A stretch of 64,000 nucleotides of DNA. Origin: Devosia sp. (lineage in GTDB: Bacteria; Pseudomonadota; Alphaproteobacteria; Rhizobiales; Devosiaceae). The position numbers and the translations under genes are program-made. The notes beneath the pieces are model-generated. The model worked only from the letters and a program-made list of their open reading frames with translations, searched no databases and was not told where the DNA came from. Each line of letters begins with the position of its first letter. The first letter of the stretch is position 1. The DNA is taken from NCBI RefSeq assembly GCF_028290625.1, contig NZ_JAQGJM010000028.1:25641-89640 (forward strand), written 5' to 3'. Of the stretch, positions 27,571-35,411 are shown one piece after another.

Positions 27571-28722
27571 ATGTCCTCACTCCTGGAGCCGTCGCGCCGT
27601 TTCGCCATCGGAGGGCGGAGCCGGCCTGTGCAGGGCGTGGCGCTGCTCGGCCTTTCGGTTATTTTCATCGCCATTCTGGAACTGGCGGGCCTACCGGCGG
27701 CCTTGTTCCTGGGGCCGATGGTGGCGGGCATCATCATCGCCGGCGCGGATGGCACGGTGCGGGTGCCGCCCAACCTGTTCGTGCTGGCGCAAGGGGTGAT
27801 CGGTTGCCTGATGGTGCGGGCGCTGCCCGCCTCGGTGATCGGCGAAATCGCCAAGGACTGGCCGATCTTCGCTATCGGGGTGCTCTCGGTCATCGTGGCG
27901 GCCAACGCGATCGGGCTGGTGTTGACGCGGCTGCGCGTGCTGCCCGGCACCACCGCGATCTGGGGCGCCTCGCCGGGCGCCGCGACCGCCATGATCATCA
28001 TGGCCGAGGCGCATGGCGCCGATTTCCGCCTCGTGGCGCTGATGCAATATATCCGCGTGGTCTGCGTCGCCATTGCGGCATCGCTGGTGGCACGCATCTG
28101 GGCCAGCGGGGGTGGCAGCGGCCTGCCGCCGCCGCCGGTCGAGTGGTTTCCCGCCATCGTCTGGGTGCCGCTGTTGCAAACCCTGGCACTGGCCTTTATT
28201 GGTGCTTTCGTGGGCCGATGGCTGCGTCTGCCCGCCGGCTCGATGCTGCTGCCCATGATCCTGGGCGTCGTGCTGCAGAACACCGGCATCATCCAGATCG
28301 AATTGCCGCAATGGCTGCTGGCCATCAGTTATGCGCTGGCGGGCTGGTCGATCGGGCTGCGGTTCACGCGCGACATTCTCGGCCACGCCGCGCGCGTCTT
28401 CCCGCAAATCCTCGCCTCGACGCTCTTGCTGATCGCCATCTGCGGGCTGTTCGCGGTCGGCCTGGTGATGTTCGCCGGCGTCGACCCGCTCACTGCCTAT
28501 CTGGCGACCAGCCCCGGCGGCGCCGATTCAGTGGCCATTATCGCCGCGTCGAGCAAGGTCGATGTGCCTTTCGTCATCGCCATGCAAACGGCGCGGTTCC
28601 TGGTCGTGCTGATGACCGGCCCGAGCCTGGCGCGACTGATCGTCCGGCTCGCCGGCGTCTCGGACGCGCCGCCGCCCAAGGTCATGGATATGACGCCGGC
28701 GCGGGACCCGCTCGATACCTGA
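27571..28722 (+). CDS. AbrB-family membrane protein (so-called ammonia monooxygenase regulator family)
   Basis: This 383-residue integral membrane protein contains two internally repeated halves of hydrophobic helices with Gly/Pro-rich re-entrant stretches: AALFLGPMVAGIIIAGADG and SPGAATAMIIMAEAHGADFRLV in the first half, SMLLPMILGVVLQNTG and ATSPGGADSVAIIAASSKVDV in the second. This doubling and the SPGG/SPGA motif match the AbrB duplication family (Pfam AbrB). Members are predicted transporters; the old name linking them to ammonia monooxygenase is historical. It is divergent to the ThiF operon and could share its promoter region, and ends 6 bp before the stop of the opposing small gene. 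Confidence 0.8.
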   Translation: MSSLLEPSRRFAIGGRSRPVQGVALLGLSVIFIAILELAGLPAALFLGPMVAGIIIAGADGTVRVPPNLFVLAQGVIGCLMVRALPASVIGEIAKDWPIFAIGVLSVIVAANAIGLVLTRLRVLPGTTAIWGASPGAATAMIIMAEAHGADFRLVALMQYIRVVCVAIAASLVARIWASGGGSGLPPPPVEWFPAIVWVPLLQTLALAFIGAFVGRWLRLPAGSMLLPMILGVVLQNTGIIQIELPQWLLAISYALAGWSIGLRFTRDILGHAARVFPQILASTLLLIAICGLFAVGLVMFAGVDPLTAYLATSPGGADSVAIIAASSKVDVPFVIAMQTARFLVVLMTGPSLARLIVRLAGVSDAPPPKVMDMTPARDPLDT

Positions 28723-28728
28723 GCGCGC

Positions 28729-29067
28729 CTAGCGTTCCGCCGCCTGGCGGGCGCGAATGAACTCGACTCCACCCGCCAGCCGCGCGCTATTGGGCCGGTC
28801 CGGATCGGTCACCCTCCAAAACGGGATGGTGCCGTCCCCGGCCACGACCTGCTCGGCGATGGTGCGCAAATGCCGCTGCACCGTCACCGGGCAGCAGGCG
28901 TCGGCGCCATAGCGCGCCGCAAGACTTGTGCGAACCGTGCCCAGGTCGCCGGCACGACCGGGCGGCACAGCGGCAATGGCCTCACTCACCATCTCGAGCG
29001 ACGGGATCAGCATGGTCTGGGTGCCGCTTCGGCCTTTGCGGCGGGGTTCGATGACGGGCTGGGTCAT
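28729..29067 (-). CDS. Small MGMT-like (alkyltransferase wing-helix related) protein without the catalytic cysteine
   Basis: The 112-residue product resembles a short family sometimes annotated as MGMT-like: MLIPSLEMVSEAIAAVPPGRAGDLGTVRTSLAARYGADACCPVTVQRHLR (read in parts) followed by PFWRVTDPDRPNSARLAGG. The conserved PFWRV and cysteine-proline stretches fit the O6-alkylguanine transferase-like DNA-binding fold. The methyl-accepting PCHR motif is absent, so direct alkyl transfer by the known mechanism is not expected. It could be an alkyltransferase-like DNA-lesion binder, but this rests on resemblance from memory. An AGGAGG is seen before the ATG. It lies between convergent AbrB and the AraC gene. 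Confidence 0.5.
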   Translation of the reverse strand: MTQPVIEPRRKGRSGTQTMLIPSLEMVSEAIAAVPPGRAGDLGTVRTSLAARYGADACCPVTVQRHLRTIAEQVVAGDGTIPFWRVTDPDRPNSARLAGGVEFIRARQAAER

Positions 29068-29111
29068 GGTAAATCCTCCTCGCCCCAGCTTACGAGATTA
29101 TCGGGCCGCCG

Positions 29112-30035
29112 TCAGCCGCCTGGTCGAACTGTGCGCCGATGCTCGCGCGGTGTCTGCCCAAAGGCGCCGCGGAAGGTGCGGGTGAAGTTGGAGCCGTTTT
29201 CGTAGCCGACCCGCGCCATGATTTCGGCAATCGGCAGGCCGGTATCGCGCAGCAGCGACGAGGCGACCCGCAGGCGCAGACCGATGACGTATTGGCGCAG
29301 GCTCTGGCCGGTCAGCGCCCGGAAGCGCAGGTTGACCTGGGTCCGGTTGCTGCCGCACCAGCGCGCCACATCGTCCAGGGTGAATTCGGTGTTGAACCGC
29401 TCGTGCACGAACAGCAGCGCCTGGTCCAGCCGGTCGTCCGAGGCTGGCGTCGTCAATTGCTGCACTTGCGGATTGGCGACGCGCAGTTGGAACAGCAACT
29501 CGATCAGCCAAGAGCGGGTGCGGCAGGGCCAATGCGCGTCGATTTGCGCCGCACCCTCGGCTCCCACCCGGCTCAGGGCTTCGCCAACGCGCTGGTGCAG
29601 CGTGGCCGACAGCAGCAGTGGCCGTCCAGCCACATCCGGTTCGAGAAAGCGTCGCAACAGATAGGCGTCCTGCTCCACCGTGCCGTCGAACACCGCGGTG
29701 GCGCGCAGCAGGTCGGGCGTGAACAGGCTGTTGATGACGCCGGGTTCGAAGAACAGCACGTCGAGCACCAGACTCTGGCGGCGGATGATGGTCGGGCGGG
29801 TGGTCTCATCGAGCAGGATCACGGCGGGCGCCGCGACCATGACCGGCCCGTCGGGGCCCTCGATCAGCCCAGTGCCATGCGCAATATGGATCAAGCCGTA
29901 ATGGCCAACAAATGCCTGCGCCGGATCATAGGGGCCCAGTTCGACCGGCAACTGGTAGCCGGCGAAGAACTGTCGGCCGACAAACATCGATTGGGCTGCG
30001 GCTGGCATCATGGCGGAGCGGTTTCCATTCCGCAT
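29112..30035 (-). CDS. AraC-family transcriptional regulator
   Basis: This is a regulator of about 307 residues. The N-terminal part (to about 180) is an effector domain of the AraC-binding type, with GHYGLIHIAHGTGLIEGPDG and PAVILLDETTRPTIIRRQSL. The C-terminal 100 residues hold the two helix-turn-helix motifs: FTLDDVARWCGSNRTQVNLRFRAL and IAEIMARVGYENGSNFTRTFRGAFGQTPREHR, each read in parts. The start is uncertain. The open frame runs to 30284 but that would overlap the divergent hydrolase gene; ATG 30035 is my choice, and 30011 is an alternative. Neither has a strong ribosome site. The divergent position suggests it controls the alpha/beta hydrolase gene at 30121. Confidence 0.85.
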   Translation of the reverse strand: MRNGNRSAMMPAAAQSMFVGRQFFAGYQLPVELGPYDPAQAFVGHYGLIHIAHGTGLIEGPDGPVMVAAPAVILLDETTRPTIIRRQSLVLDVLFFEPGVINSLFTPDLLRATAVFDGTVEQDAYLLRRFLEPDVAGRPLLLSATLHQRVGEALSRVGAEGAAQIDAHWPCRTRSWLIELLFQLRVANPQVQQLTTPASDDRLDQALLFVHERFNTEFTLDDVARWCGSNRTQVNLRFRALTGQSLRQYVIGLRLRVASSLLRDTGLPIAEIMARVGYENGSNFTRTFRGAFGQTPREHRRTVRPGG

Positions 30036-30120
30036 GATATCTAGTCCATCCCGGCATGGTTGCGAAGGGCGCTTCGCCCGAGTGTGTCCCGCCGGCGAGA
30101 AGGCCGCGCAGGAGGACAGC

Positions 30121-30819
30121 ATGGATTTTCGACCCACTCTATTGTCGCTACTCACGACGGTCGCCACGACCGTGATGCTCAGTGCGCCGGCGCTGGCCGC
30201 CGAGGCCAAGGTGGTCGCCTTCACCAGCGACGACGGGATCGCCCTTTCGGGGCTGTGGTACGGAGACGGCGACAATGTCGTCATCCTGTCCCATCAATAC
30301 GATCTGGACCAGGCGGCCTGGGTCGATGTCGCCAATAGCCTGGCCGACCAGGGCTATGGCGTGCTGACCTACAATTTCCGCGGCTACAAGCCGTCGGAAG
30401 GCACGCAGGATATCGGCGCCATCGGGCATGATCTCGATGCGGCGATTGCCTTCGCCAAGGCCGGCGGAGCGGCCAATCTGGTGCTGGTTGGCGCCAGCAT
30501 GGGCGGCATCGTCACCGTGCCGGCCGCGGTTGCGGCGAAGCCTTTGGGCTACGTGACGCTATCGGCGCCGCTGGGTTTTGCGGGCCTTGCCGCCGATGAT
30601 GTGTCGCTCTCGACGTCCACGGCCGCCAAGCTGTTCATCAATACCGAAAACGACACCTATATCGCCGACACCAAGCACATGTTCGAGGTTGCGGCCGAAC
30701 CGAAGACCCTGGAGATCTATCCGGGCGGCGAGCACGCCATGTCGATGTTCCCCGCCGCCCATGGGGCCGAAGCCAAGGCGCGCATCGTCAAGTTCATCAA
30801 TGACGTGATGCCGCTGTAG
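30121..30819 (+). CDS. Secreted alpha/beta hydrolase
   Basis: This 232-residue protein follows a strong AGGAGGAC. A signal peptide ends near PALAAEA (residue 25). The alpha/beta-hydrolase fold shows the nucleophile elbow GASMGG (catalytic Ser). A likely aspartate lies in NTENDTYI and the catalytic histidine in GGEHAMSM, giving a complete triad. An oxyanion-region LSHQYD occurs early, followed by GVLTYNFRGYKPSEG. The protein would act in the periplasm on an ester or peptide-like substrate that cannot be named. It is divergent from the AraC regulator and ends two bases before a large palindromic repeat. Confidence 0.85.
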   Translation: MDFRPTLLSLLTTVATTVMLSAPALAAEAKVVAFTSDDGIALSGLWYGDGDNVVILSHQYDLDQAAWVDVANSLADQGYGVLTYNFRGYKPSEGTQDIGAIGHDLDAAIAFAKAGGAANLVLVGASMGGIVTVPAAVAAKPLGYVTLSAPLGFAGLAADDVSLSTSTAAKLFINTENDTYIADTKHMFEVAAEPKTLEIYPGGEHAMSMFPAAHGAEAKARIVKFINDVMPL

Positions 30820-30820
30820 G

Positions 30821-30957
30821 TCGTGCGGCCAGTTGTGTCAGGCCGGAGCGAAAATGGTGGTTTTCGAGAACCGGAGCGCAACGTACGTTTTGTACGTGAG
30901 CACCGGAAGCGCAGAAAATCGCCATTTGCAGCCCGGCATCACCAACTGGCCGCACGA
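30821..30957. repeat. 137-bp imperfect palindromic intergenic element
   Basis: The whole stretch folds back on itself. The outer 15-bp arms (30821-30835 and 30943-30957, TCGTGCGGCCAGTTG and its complement) match perfectly, and the inner arms match with few differences. The centre is ACGTAC / GTACGT around a short T-rich loop. The motif pair GAACCGGAGCGCA...GAGCACCGGAAGCGC gives a cruciform-like structure. It resembles dispersed palindromic repeats of alphaproteobacterial genomes that I have seen annotated as spurious small ORFs. In this window it occurs once. Confidence 0.85.
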
Positions 30958-30964
30958 TCTACAA

Positions 30965-30997
30965 GCAAACGGCCCCGCCCATTGTTGGACGGGGCCG
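30965..30997 (-). terminator. Terminator of the small membrane-protein gene
   Basis: On the minus strand an 8-bp perfect stem (CGGCCCCG / CGGGGCCG, arms 30970-30977 and 30990-30997) is followed by TTTGCTT. It lies 22 bp after the stop at 31020. Confidence 0.7.
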
Positions 30998-31019
30998 AGG
31001 AGCGGCGCTGTGACGGCGC

Positions 31020-31187
31020 CTAGAAAATGGCGAGGTATTTCAGCAGGGAAATAATGCCGATCACGATCACCACGATCTGCAGGATCTGGCGAACGCGTGC
31101 CTCGACGGGCAGGCGCTGGACCAGCCACAGGATGAGCACGACGACGAGGAAGGTGATGAGAATGCTGATGAGGACAGACGTGCCCAT
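31020..31187 (-). CDS. Small two-helix membrane protein (Thivi_2564-like)
   Basis: This 55-residue product starts at the ATG at 31187, preceded by GGAGACC. Two hydrophobic helices (about 3-21 and 32-52) are separated by a short loop with LPVEARVRQIL. The pattern matches a widespread small membrane protein of unknown function that I know as the Thivi_2564 family. The open frame could start ten residues earlier, but without a ribosome site. It has its own terminator. Confidence 0.7.
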   Translation of the reverse strand: MGTSVLISILITFLVVVLILWLVQRLPVEARVRQILQIVVIVIGIISLLKYLAIF

Positions 31188-31370
31188 TGCGGGTCTCCAT
31201 GGTGACGCTACGATCACACAACGTAGCCGCAGGGGCTTCGTTGCCTGGGTCCGGATAAATGGTACGCGAAACGCAAACGTTACCAGCGCTCTCCCGTCCT
31301 TGTGACGGCGGCGTTACGTATTCGTCGGAAGGCACGTCCCCATCGAAAGCCGCGGCAGGTTAGCTAAGGG

Positions 31371-31784
31371 CTAACCCTGGATGCCATTTTTGCGAAGCGC
31401 ATCGAGTGCCGCCTGCGGGCCTGAGCGGCGCTGCCGCAAGACATCGATTACATGCACGGTGTTTTCCTGCACCGATTGCCAATAGCGCACCTGATCTTCG
31501 GCAAGTGTCTTGTCCTGCTCGGCCTTGTCGATTTCGGCATCAATCAGCCCCATCCGGTCGAGATAGGTGGCAGCGTCCTGTTCGGCGCTTCTGAGGTGCT
31601 GCTGAACTTGCCGTTGCGCCCGTTCTACCAGATCGGGAAGTTCGACGGTTTTCGTGGCGGTCATCGCCTGCAGGTGAATACCGCTATCGGCAGAGTCGCT
31701 CGATCCGTCTTCGGTGTCGCCTCCGTCGGTCGGCACGGGCTTGCGCGATCCGTTACTTTTCGGCACGCTTTGAATATCAGGCAT
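31371..31784 (-). CDS. Hypothetical protein with central coiled coil
   Basis: I do not recognise this 137-residue protein. The first 40 residues are polar and acidic (Gly/Ser/Asp-rich, probably disordered). Residues 45-110 are helical with heptad-like spacing (VERAQRQVQQHLRSAEQDAA, IDAEIDKAEQDKTLAEDQV). The end is basic (VLRQRRSGPQAALDAL). There is no signal peptide or membrane segment. AAGGATT sits at ribosome-binding distance from the ATG. It is encoded upstream of the small membrane protein on the same strand (183-bp gap). Confidence 0.6.
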   Translation of the reverse strand: MPDIQSVPKSNGSRKPVPTDGGDTEDGSSDSADSGIHLQAMTATKTVELPDLVERAQRQVQQHLRSAEQDAATYLDRMGLIDAEIDKAEQDKTLAEDQVRYWQSVQENTVHVIDVLRQRRSGPQAALDALRKNGIQG

Positions 31785-32176
31785 TTTTCGGAATCCTTTC
31801 GCGTAAAGGCCAAATGCTCGCTACGGACAGACGCAAAGAACAAGTTGTCCCATAACAAGACACGAGAATGCAGCAGTTAACGAATTGTTTCGAATCATTT
31901 TTTCTGGAAGACTTGACGGTCTTCTTTTTCGTCAAGTGATGACTGCAGTGTTTCCTCAGGTTAGTTTCTGAGGGCGTGCCTCAATCCGGTAGGTTTTGAG
32001 GCAACGGCATCGGCGTGGCGCGCAAAGCGGCGCCGTTCGTCACACAGGTGTTGGCTGAACAGGTCATGAAGAAGTGGATCAGCCAGGGTTAAGGCCCCTG
32101 ATGGCAGTCGTTAGTTCGGGCGGGCGGTGGTTTTTGTGAAAGCCGAGGCGCCCCATTCACATTTATGGAGACTTCC
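31785..32176. other. Intergenic region with an 8-bp inverted repeat
   Basis: The 392-bp gap lies between divergent genes. It contains ACTTGACG / CGTCAAGT (31911-31918 and 31930-31937) with an 11-base spacer. The repeat includes TTGAC boxes on both strands that could serve as -35 elements. The region is AT-richer than average; nothing coding is seen. Confidence 0.5.
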
Positions 32177-33202
32177 GTGGCACTCAAATCGCTTTATCTC
32201 CTTCCCCTTCTCGTCCTGGCTCCCGCTGCCGCATTTGCGCAGGCCGCGCCGATTCCTCCCAACGTGACCTTTGCGGTGGCGGCCACGATGCCGACCCTCA
32301 AGGATTCCTCGCGCAAGGATACTTTTGCGGTCACGCTGGGCGATGCCCAGGTGAAATCGCAGATCGAATTGACCTGCTCGGCCGGTCACACCTCGCTGCT
32401 GATCATGCGCGAGGACAAGGCCTGCGCCGTTGCCGGCAATGGCTCGATCGTCAATCCGGCCAACCAGGCCCTGTTGCCGCGCACGCAATATGCCGGCGGC
32501 TATGTGGTCAAGAGCGATGGCTCGACCGATGGCTCGACGCTGTCGATCAACTACCTCGCGCTGGGCAAGGTGCCGCCCTCGACCGCGGCGTTTTCGGGCT
32601 CGATGAACCTCAAGCCGGAAATCACCTCGACCGGTGCCGCGGCTTTGGCCAGCACGGTGTTGGCCAAGATCAATACCGGTGGTGACGCGGCCCTGATCGA
32701 CCAGCGCGTCGATACGGTCGACCTGTCGCGGCTGTTCGTGCCGTCGGCCGGCCTGCCGTCGGACCAGGGTTGCACCTGGTCGGGCAATATGGTGTTTGCC
32801 TACCAGACCGAGAGCTGGTTCATGGACCTGACGGCGAACTGCGCCGACAAGGAATATGTGCTCAAGGGCAATATGCCCTGGACCGACTCGCCCGGCGTCG
32901 ATGCACAGACCCAGTATGACCTGACGCTGACCCTGCCATCGGCCGACGCCACCAGCGACGACGCGCTGTTTGCCTCTTCGGACGCCAATAGCGATCTGTT
33001 CAGCGCTGCCGATGGCATCTCGGCGCAGATCATCATGAAGGAAAGCAAGTACGTCACCGTCGACATCGATGGCGTGCCCACCGAAACTCCGTCGCAGGTC
33101 GATGCCTCGGGCACCTTCACCGGCACCAATGTTCCGGTCGAAGTCGTCCGCTCGCTGGCGACGCTGTTTGGCCTCCTGTCGTCGAACCTGTTCGGCGCCT
33201 GA
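32177..33202 (+). CDS. Secreted protein of unknown function
   Basis: I choose the GTG at 32177: GGAGA lies five bases upstream and a clean signal peptide follows (LKSLYLLPLLVLAPAAAFAQA). An in-frame ATG at 32165 would put the ribosome site inside the gene. The mature protein of about 320 residues is rich in Ser, Thr, Asp and Ala, poor in charge clusters, and contains four cysteines (ELTCSAG, DKACAV, QGCTWSG, TANCADK), probably two disulfides. Alternating beta-like stretches suggest a beta-sandwich or barrel. I do not recognise the family. A terminator follows, so it is monocistronic. Confidence 0.75.
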   Translation: MALKSLYLLPLLVLAPAAAFAQAAPIPPNVTFAVAATMPTLKDSSRKDTFAVTLGDAQVKSQIELTCSAGHTSLLIMREDKACAVAGNGSIVNPANQALLPRTQYAGGYVVKSDGSTDGSTLSINYLALGKVPPSTAAFSGSMNLKPEITSTGAAALASTVLAKINTGGDAALIDQRVDTVDLSRLFVPSAGLPSDQGCTWSGNMVFAYQTESWFMDLTANCADKEYVLKGNMPWTDSPGVDAQTQYDLTLTLPSADATSDDALFASSDANSDLFSAADGISAQIIMKESKYVTVDIDGVPTETPSQVDASGTFTGTNVPVEVVRSLATLFGLLSSNLFGA

Positions 33203-33226
33203 TAACGACACTGTCGATTTGACGCG

Positions 33227-33256
33227 AAGGCGGTCCGAAAGGGCCGCCTTTTGCTA
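33227..33256 (+). terminator. Rho-independent terminator after the secreted-protein gene
   Basis: AAGGCGG / CCGCCTT (arms 33227-33233 and 33244-33250) encloses a GAAA-containing loop and is followed by TTGCT. Confidence 0.75.
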
Positions 33257-33291
33257 TCAATAAGGCCACATTGGTGGCGGGATTGACACCC

Positions 33292-33315
33292 TATAATGGC
33301 TGCGGTAACGTTCCC
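33292..33315 (+). promoter_or_regulatory. -10 box and LacI-type operator in front of the sugar operon
   Basis: TATAAT at 33292-33297 is a perfect -10 sequence. TTGGTG at 33271-33276 could be a weak -35, with a short spacer. GGTAACGTTCCC at 33304-33315 has the AACGTT core of LacI-family operators and overlaps the predicted start of transcription, so bound repressor would block initiation. A near-identical site lies at 34482. Confidence 0.6.
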
Positions 33316-33378
33316 ATGGCGTCGGGAAGCGGGTCGTTTAGAATCCGTGGTTTTGCAGACCGATGCAGGGATGAGGCA

Positions 33379-34437
33379 ATGAGCGCGAGCCGCAATCGAC
33401 GGCCCACCATCATCGATGTCGCAGAACGCGCGGGCGTGTCCAAAAGCACCGCGGCGCGGGCGCTTGCCGGCTCCTCCAATATCACCGAAGAAACCCGCGA
33501 GCGGGTACTGAAGGCTGCGGCGACCGTGGGTTACGAGCGCAATCACCTGGCCGTGGGCATGCGTTCGGGCCGCTCCGGGCTGCTGGGCCTGGTCATTCCA
33601 GATATCACCAATCCGTTCTGGGCCGATGTCGCCCGGGGCGCGCAGGACAAGGCGGCCGAGAGCGGCGCATCCTTGCTGGTGTTCTCGTCTGACTGGGATG
33701 TGGCCAAGGAAGCGGCGCATCTGGGAGCCTTGCGGCGGGCCCGGGTGGATGGCGCGATCATCAATCCGGTGGCGGATAGCTTTGACGATCTCGATCGTTT
33801 TGGGCTGCCCTTCGTGCTGATCGGCTCCAGTGCCGAGCGCTTTACCGAAACCTCAAGCGTCGGCTCGGACATTGCCCAGGCCGTGCGGCTGGGTATGGAT
33901 CACCTTGTTTCCAAAGGGCATTCGGCGCCAAGCCTGATCCTGGGGCCGAAATCGCGTCTGGCGCGGGCGCGGTTCTTGCGCGCCGTGCATGAGCACTGTG
34001 TCGAGCGCGATATCGATCCGGCGATCCTCGCGACCGAGGACGGCGAATATACTGTCGAGGGCGGGCGGATCGCCATGCGGCGCCTGCTGGAGCGGGCGCA
34101 TGTGGGCCATGTTTGCGTCTTCGCCGCCAACGATATGATGGCGATCGGCGCCATGATGGCGGTGCGCGAAGCCGGGCTGCGCTGCCCGGAAGATGTGTCC
34201 ATTATCGGCTTTGACGGCATTCCGTCGGGCGAGTTTACCTGGCCCGGCCTCACCACCATCGCCAAGCCCGGCCGCGGCCTGGGCGAGCGGGCGGTCGAGG
34301 GACTATTCAACGAAATCGAACACCGACCGGAACACCGGCGGATCTATTTGCCGTGCCGGCTGATCGAGCGAGGTTCACTCGCCGACCTGTCCACGGCAAC
34401 CCCGCTACGCGCTGCCGCGGGGGCAGGGAGGGTCTGA
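33379..34437 (+). CDS. LacI-family transcriptional regulator
   Basis: This 352-residue repressor starts at ATG 33379. The N-terminal helix-turn-helix TIIDVAERAGVSKSTAARAL and hinge RERVLKAAATVGYERN are typical. They are followed by a periplasmic-binding-protein-like effector domain (LLGLVIPDITNPFWADVARG; FAANDMMAIGAMMAVREAGLRCPEDVSIIGFDG, read in parts). It is the first gene of the operon and two bases from the first permease gene, so it should sense the imported sugar or a derivative and control its own operon through the AACGTT sites. The upstream extension of the open frame to 33271 lies in promoter DNA. Confidence 0.95.
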   Translation: MSASRNRRPTIIDVAERAGVSKSTAARALAGSSNITEETRERVLKAAATVGYERNHLAVGMRSGRSGLLGLVIPDITNPFWADVARGAQDKAAESGASLLVFSSDWDVAKEAAHLGALRRARVDGAIINPVADSFDDLDRFGLPFVLIGSSAERFTETSSVGSDIAQAVRLGMDHLVSKGHSAPSLILGPKSRLARARFLRAVHEHCVERDIDPAILATEDGEYTVEGGRIAMRRLLERAHVGHVCVFAANDMMAIGAMMAVREAGLRCPEDVSIIGFDGIPSGEFTWPGLTTIAKPGRGLGERAVEGLFNEIEHRPEHRRIYLPCRLIERGSLADLSTATPLRAAAGAGRV

Positions 34438-34439
34438 CC

Positions 34440-35411
34440 ATGGTTGCACAGAGCAAACAGAGTAATTTGGCGGCCATTCGCGGGAACGTTCCCAAGGCCG
34501 AAAGCGACCAACATGCCGGATTTCTCGCTCGCGGCATCCGCCAATGGTGGCCGTATTACGCGATGATGGCGCCGGGGATAATTTTTTTCGTCCTGTTCCA
34601 TTATCTGCCGATCTGGGAATCCAAGATCGCCTTCGAACAATTGCGCATTATCCCACCTAACCTGTGGGTGGGATTGAAACATTTCCAATTGCTGTTCGCC
34701 TCGCCGGTGTTCTGGCAAGTGCTGCTCAATACGCTGATCATCTCCGGCATGAAGATGGCCTTCGTGTTCCCGGTGCCCATTATCGTGGCGCTGATGCTCA
34801 ACGAAGTCCGCAGCGGCTCGCTGCGCAAATTCATCCAGTCGGCGGTGTACCTGCCGCACTTCCTCTCCTGGGTGGTGATCGCCGGTGTGTTCATCGCCGC
34901 ACTCTCGCCGAGCGACGGCGTGGTCAACGACATAACCGGCATGTTCGGCGCAGCGCCAAAGTCGTTCATGACCGATACCGGGGCGATCCGCTGGGTGCTG
35001 GTCTATTCGGAAATGTGGCGTTCGGCGGGGTGGGACAGCCTGCTGTATCTGGCGGCCATCATCGCCATCGATCAGGCGCTGTATGACGCCGCGGAGATGG
35101 ACGGCGCCAACAGGTGGCAGAAAATCTGGCACGTGACCATCCCCGGCATCGTGCCGACGATCGCGACGCTGTTCATTCTCAATGCGGGCATTTTCCTCAG
35201 CGCCGACCTCAACCAGGTCATCAACTTCACCAACGACGTGGTGCGCACGCAGATCGATATCGTGGACACCTATGTGTACCGCATCGGCTTGCAGACCGGG
35301 GAATACTCGCTGGCGACGGCTGCCGGCTTGTTCAAGGCCGTGCTGGGCATGGTGCTGATCCTCATGGCGCATCTGTTTTCCAAGCGACTGACCGGCAAGG
35401 GAGTGTGGTGA
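34440..35411 (+). CDS. Sugar ABC transporter permease (LplB/YtcP-like)
   Basis: This 323-residue inner-membrane protein has about six helices from residue 35 on. The ATPase-docking EAA loop reads YDAAEMDGANRWQKIWHVTIPGI. Phrases such as YYAMMAPGIIFFVLFHYLPIW and VYLPHFLSWVVIAGVF match the LplB branch of CUT1 permeases. These usually import oligosaccharides or uronic-acid-containing sugars. The start is two bases behind the LacI stop; its first 50 bases contain a LacI-type operator. It overlaps the next permease gene by one base. Confidence 0.93.
   Translation: MVAQSKQSNLAAIRGNVPKAESDQHAGFLARGIRQWWPYYAMMAPGIIFFVLFHYLPIWESKIAFEQLRIIPPNLWVGLKHFQLLFASPVFWQVLLNTLIISGMKMAFVFPVPIIVALMLNEVRSGSLRKFIQSAVYLPHFLSWVVIAGVFIAALSPSDGVVNDITGMFGAAPKSFMTDTGAIRWVLVYSEMWRSAGWDSLLYLAAIIAIDQALYDAAEMDGANRWQKIWHVTIPGIVPTIATLFILNAGIFLSADLNQVINFTNDVVRTQIDIVDTYVYRIGLQTGEYSLATAAGLFKAVLGMVLILMAHLFSKRLTGKGVW
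34482..34493. promoter_or_regulatory. Intragenic LacI-type operator
   Basis: The perfect 12-bp palindrome GGGAACGTTCCC lies inside the first permease gene, codons 15-18. It shares AACGTTCCC with the promoter site at 33304, about 1.18 kb upstream. Two sites allow looping or a transcription roadblock. Confidence 0.5.

Noticed and set aside
30833..31054. Small open frames inside the 137-bp palindrome
   Set aside because: They arise from the repeat itself; no ribosome site, and such repeat-borne ORFs are usually spurious.
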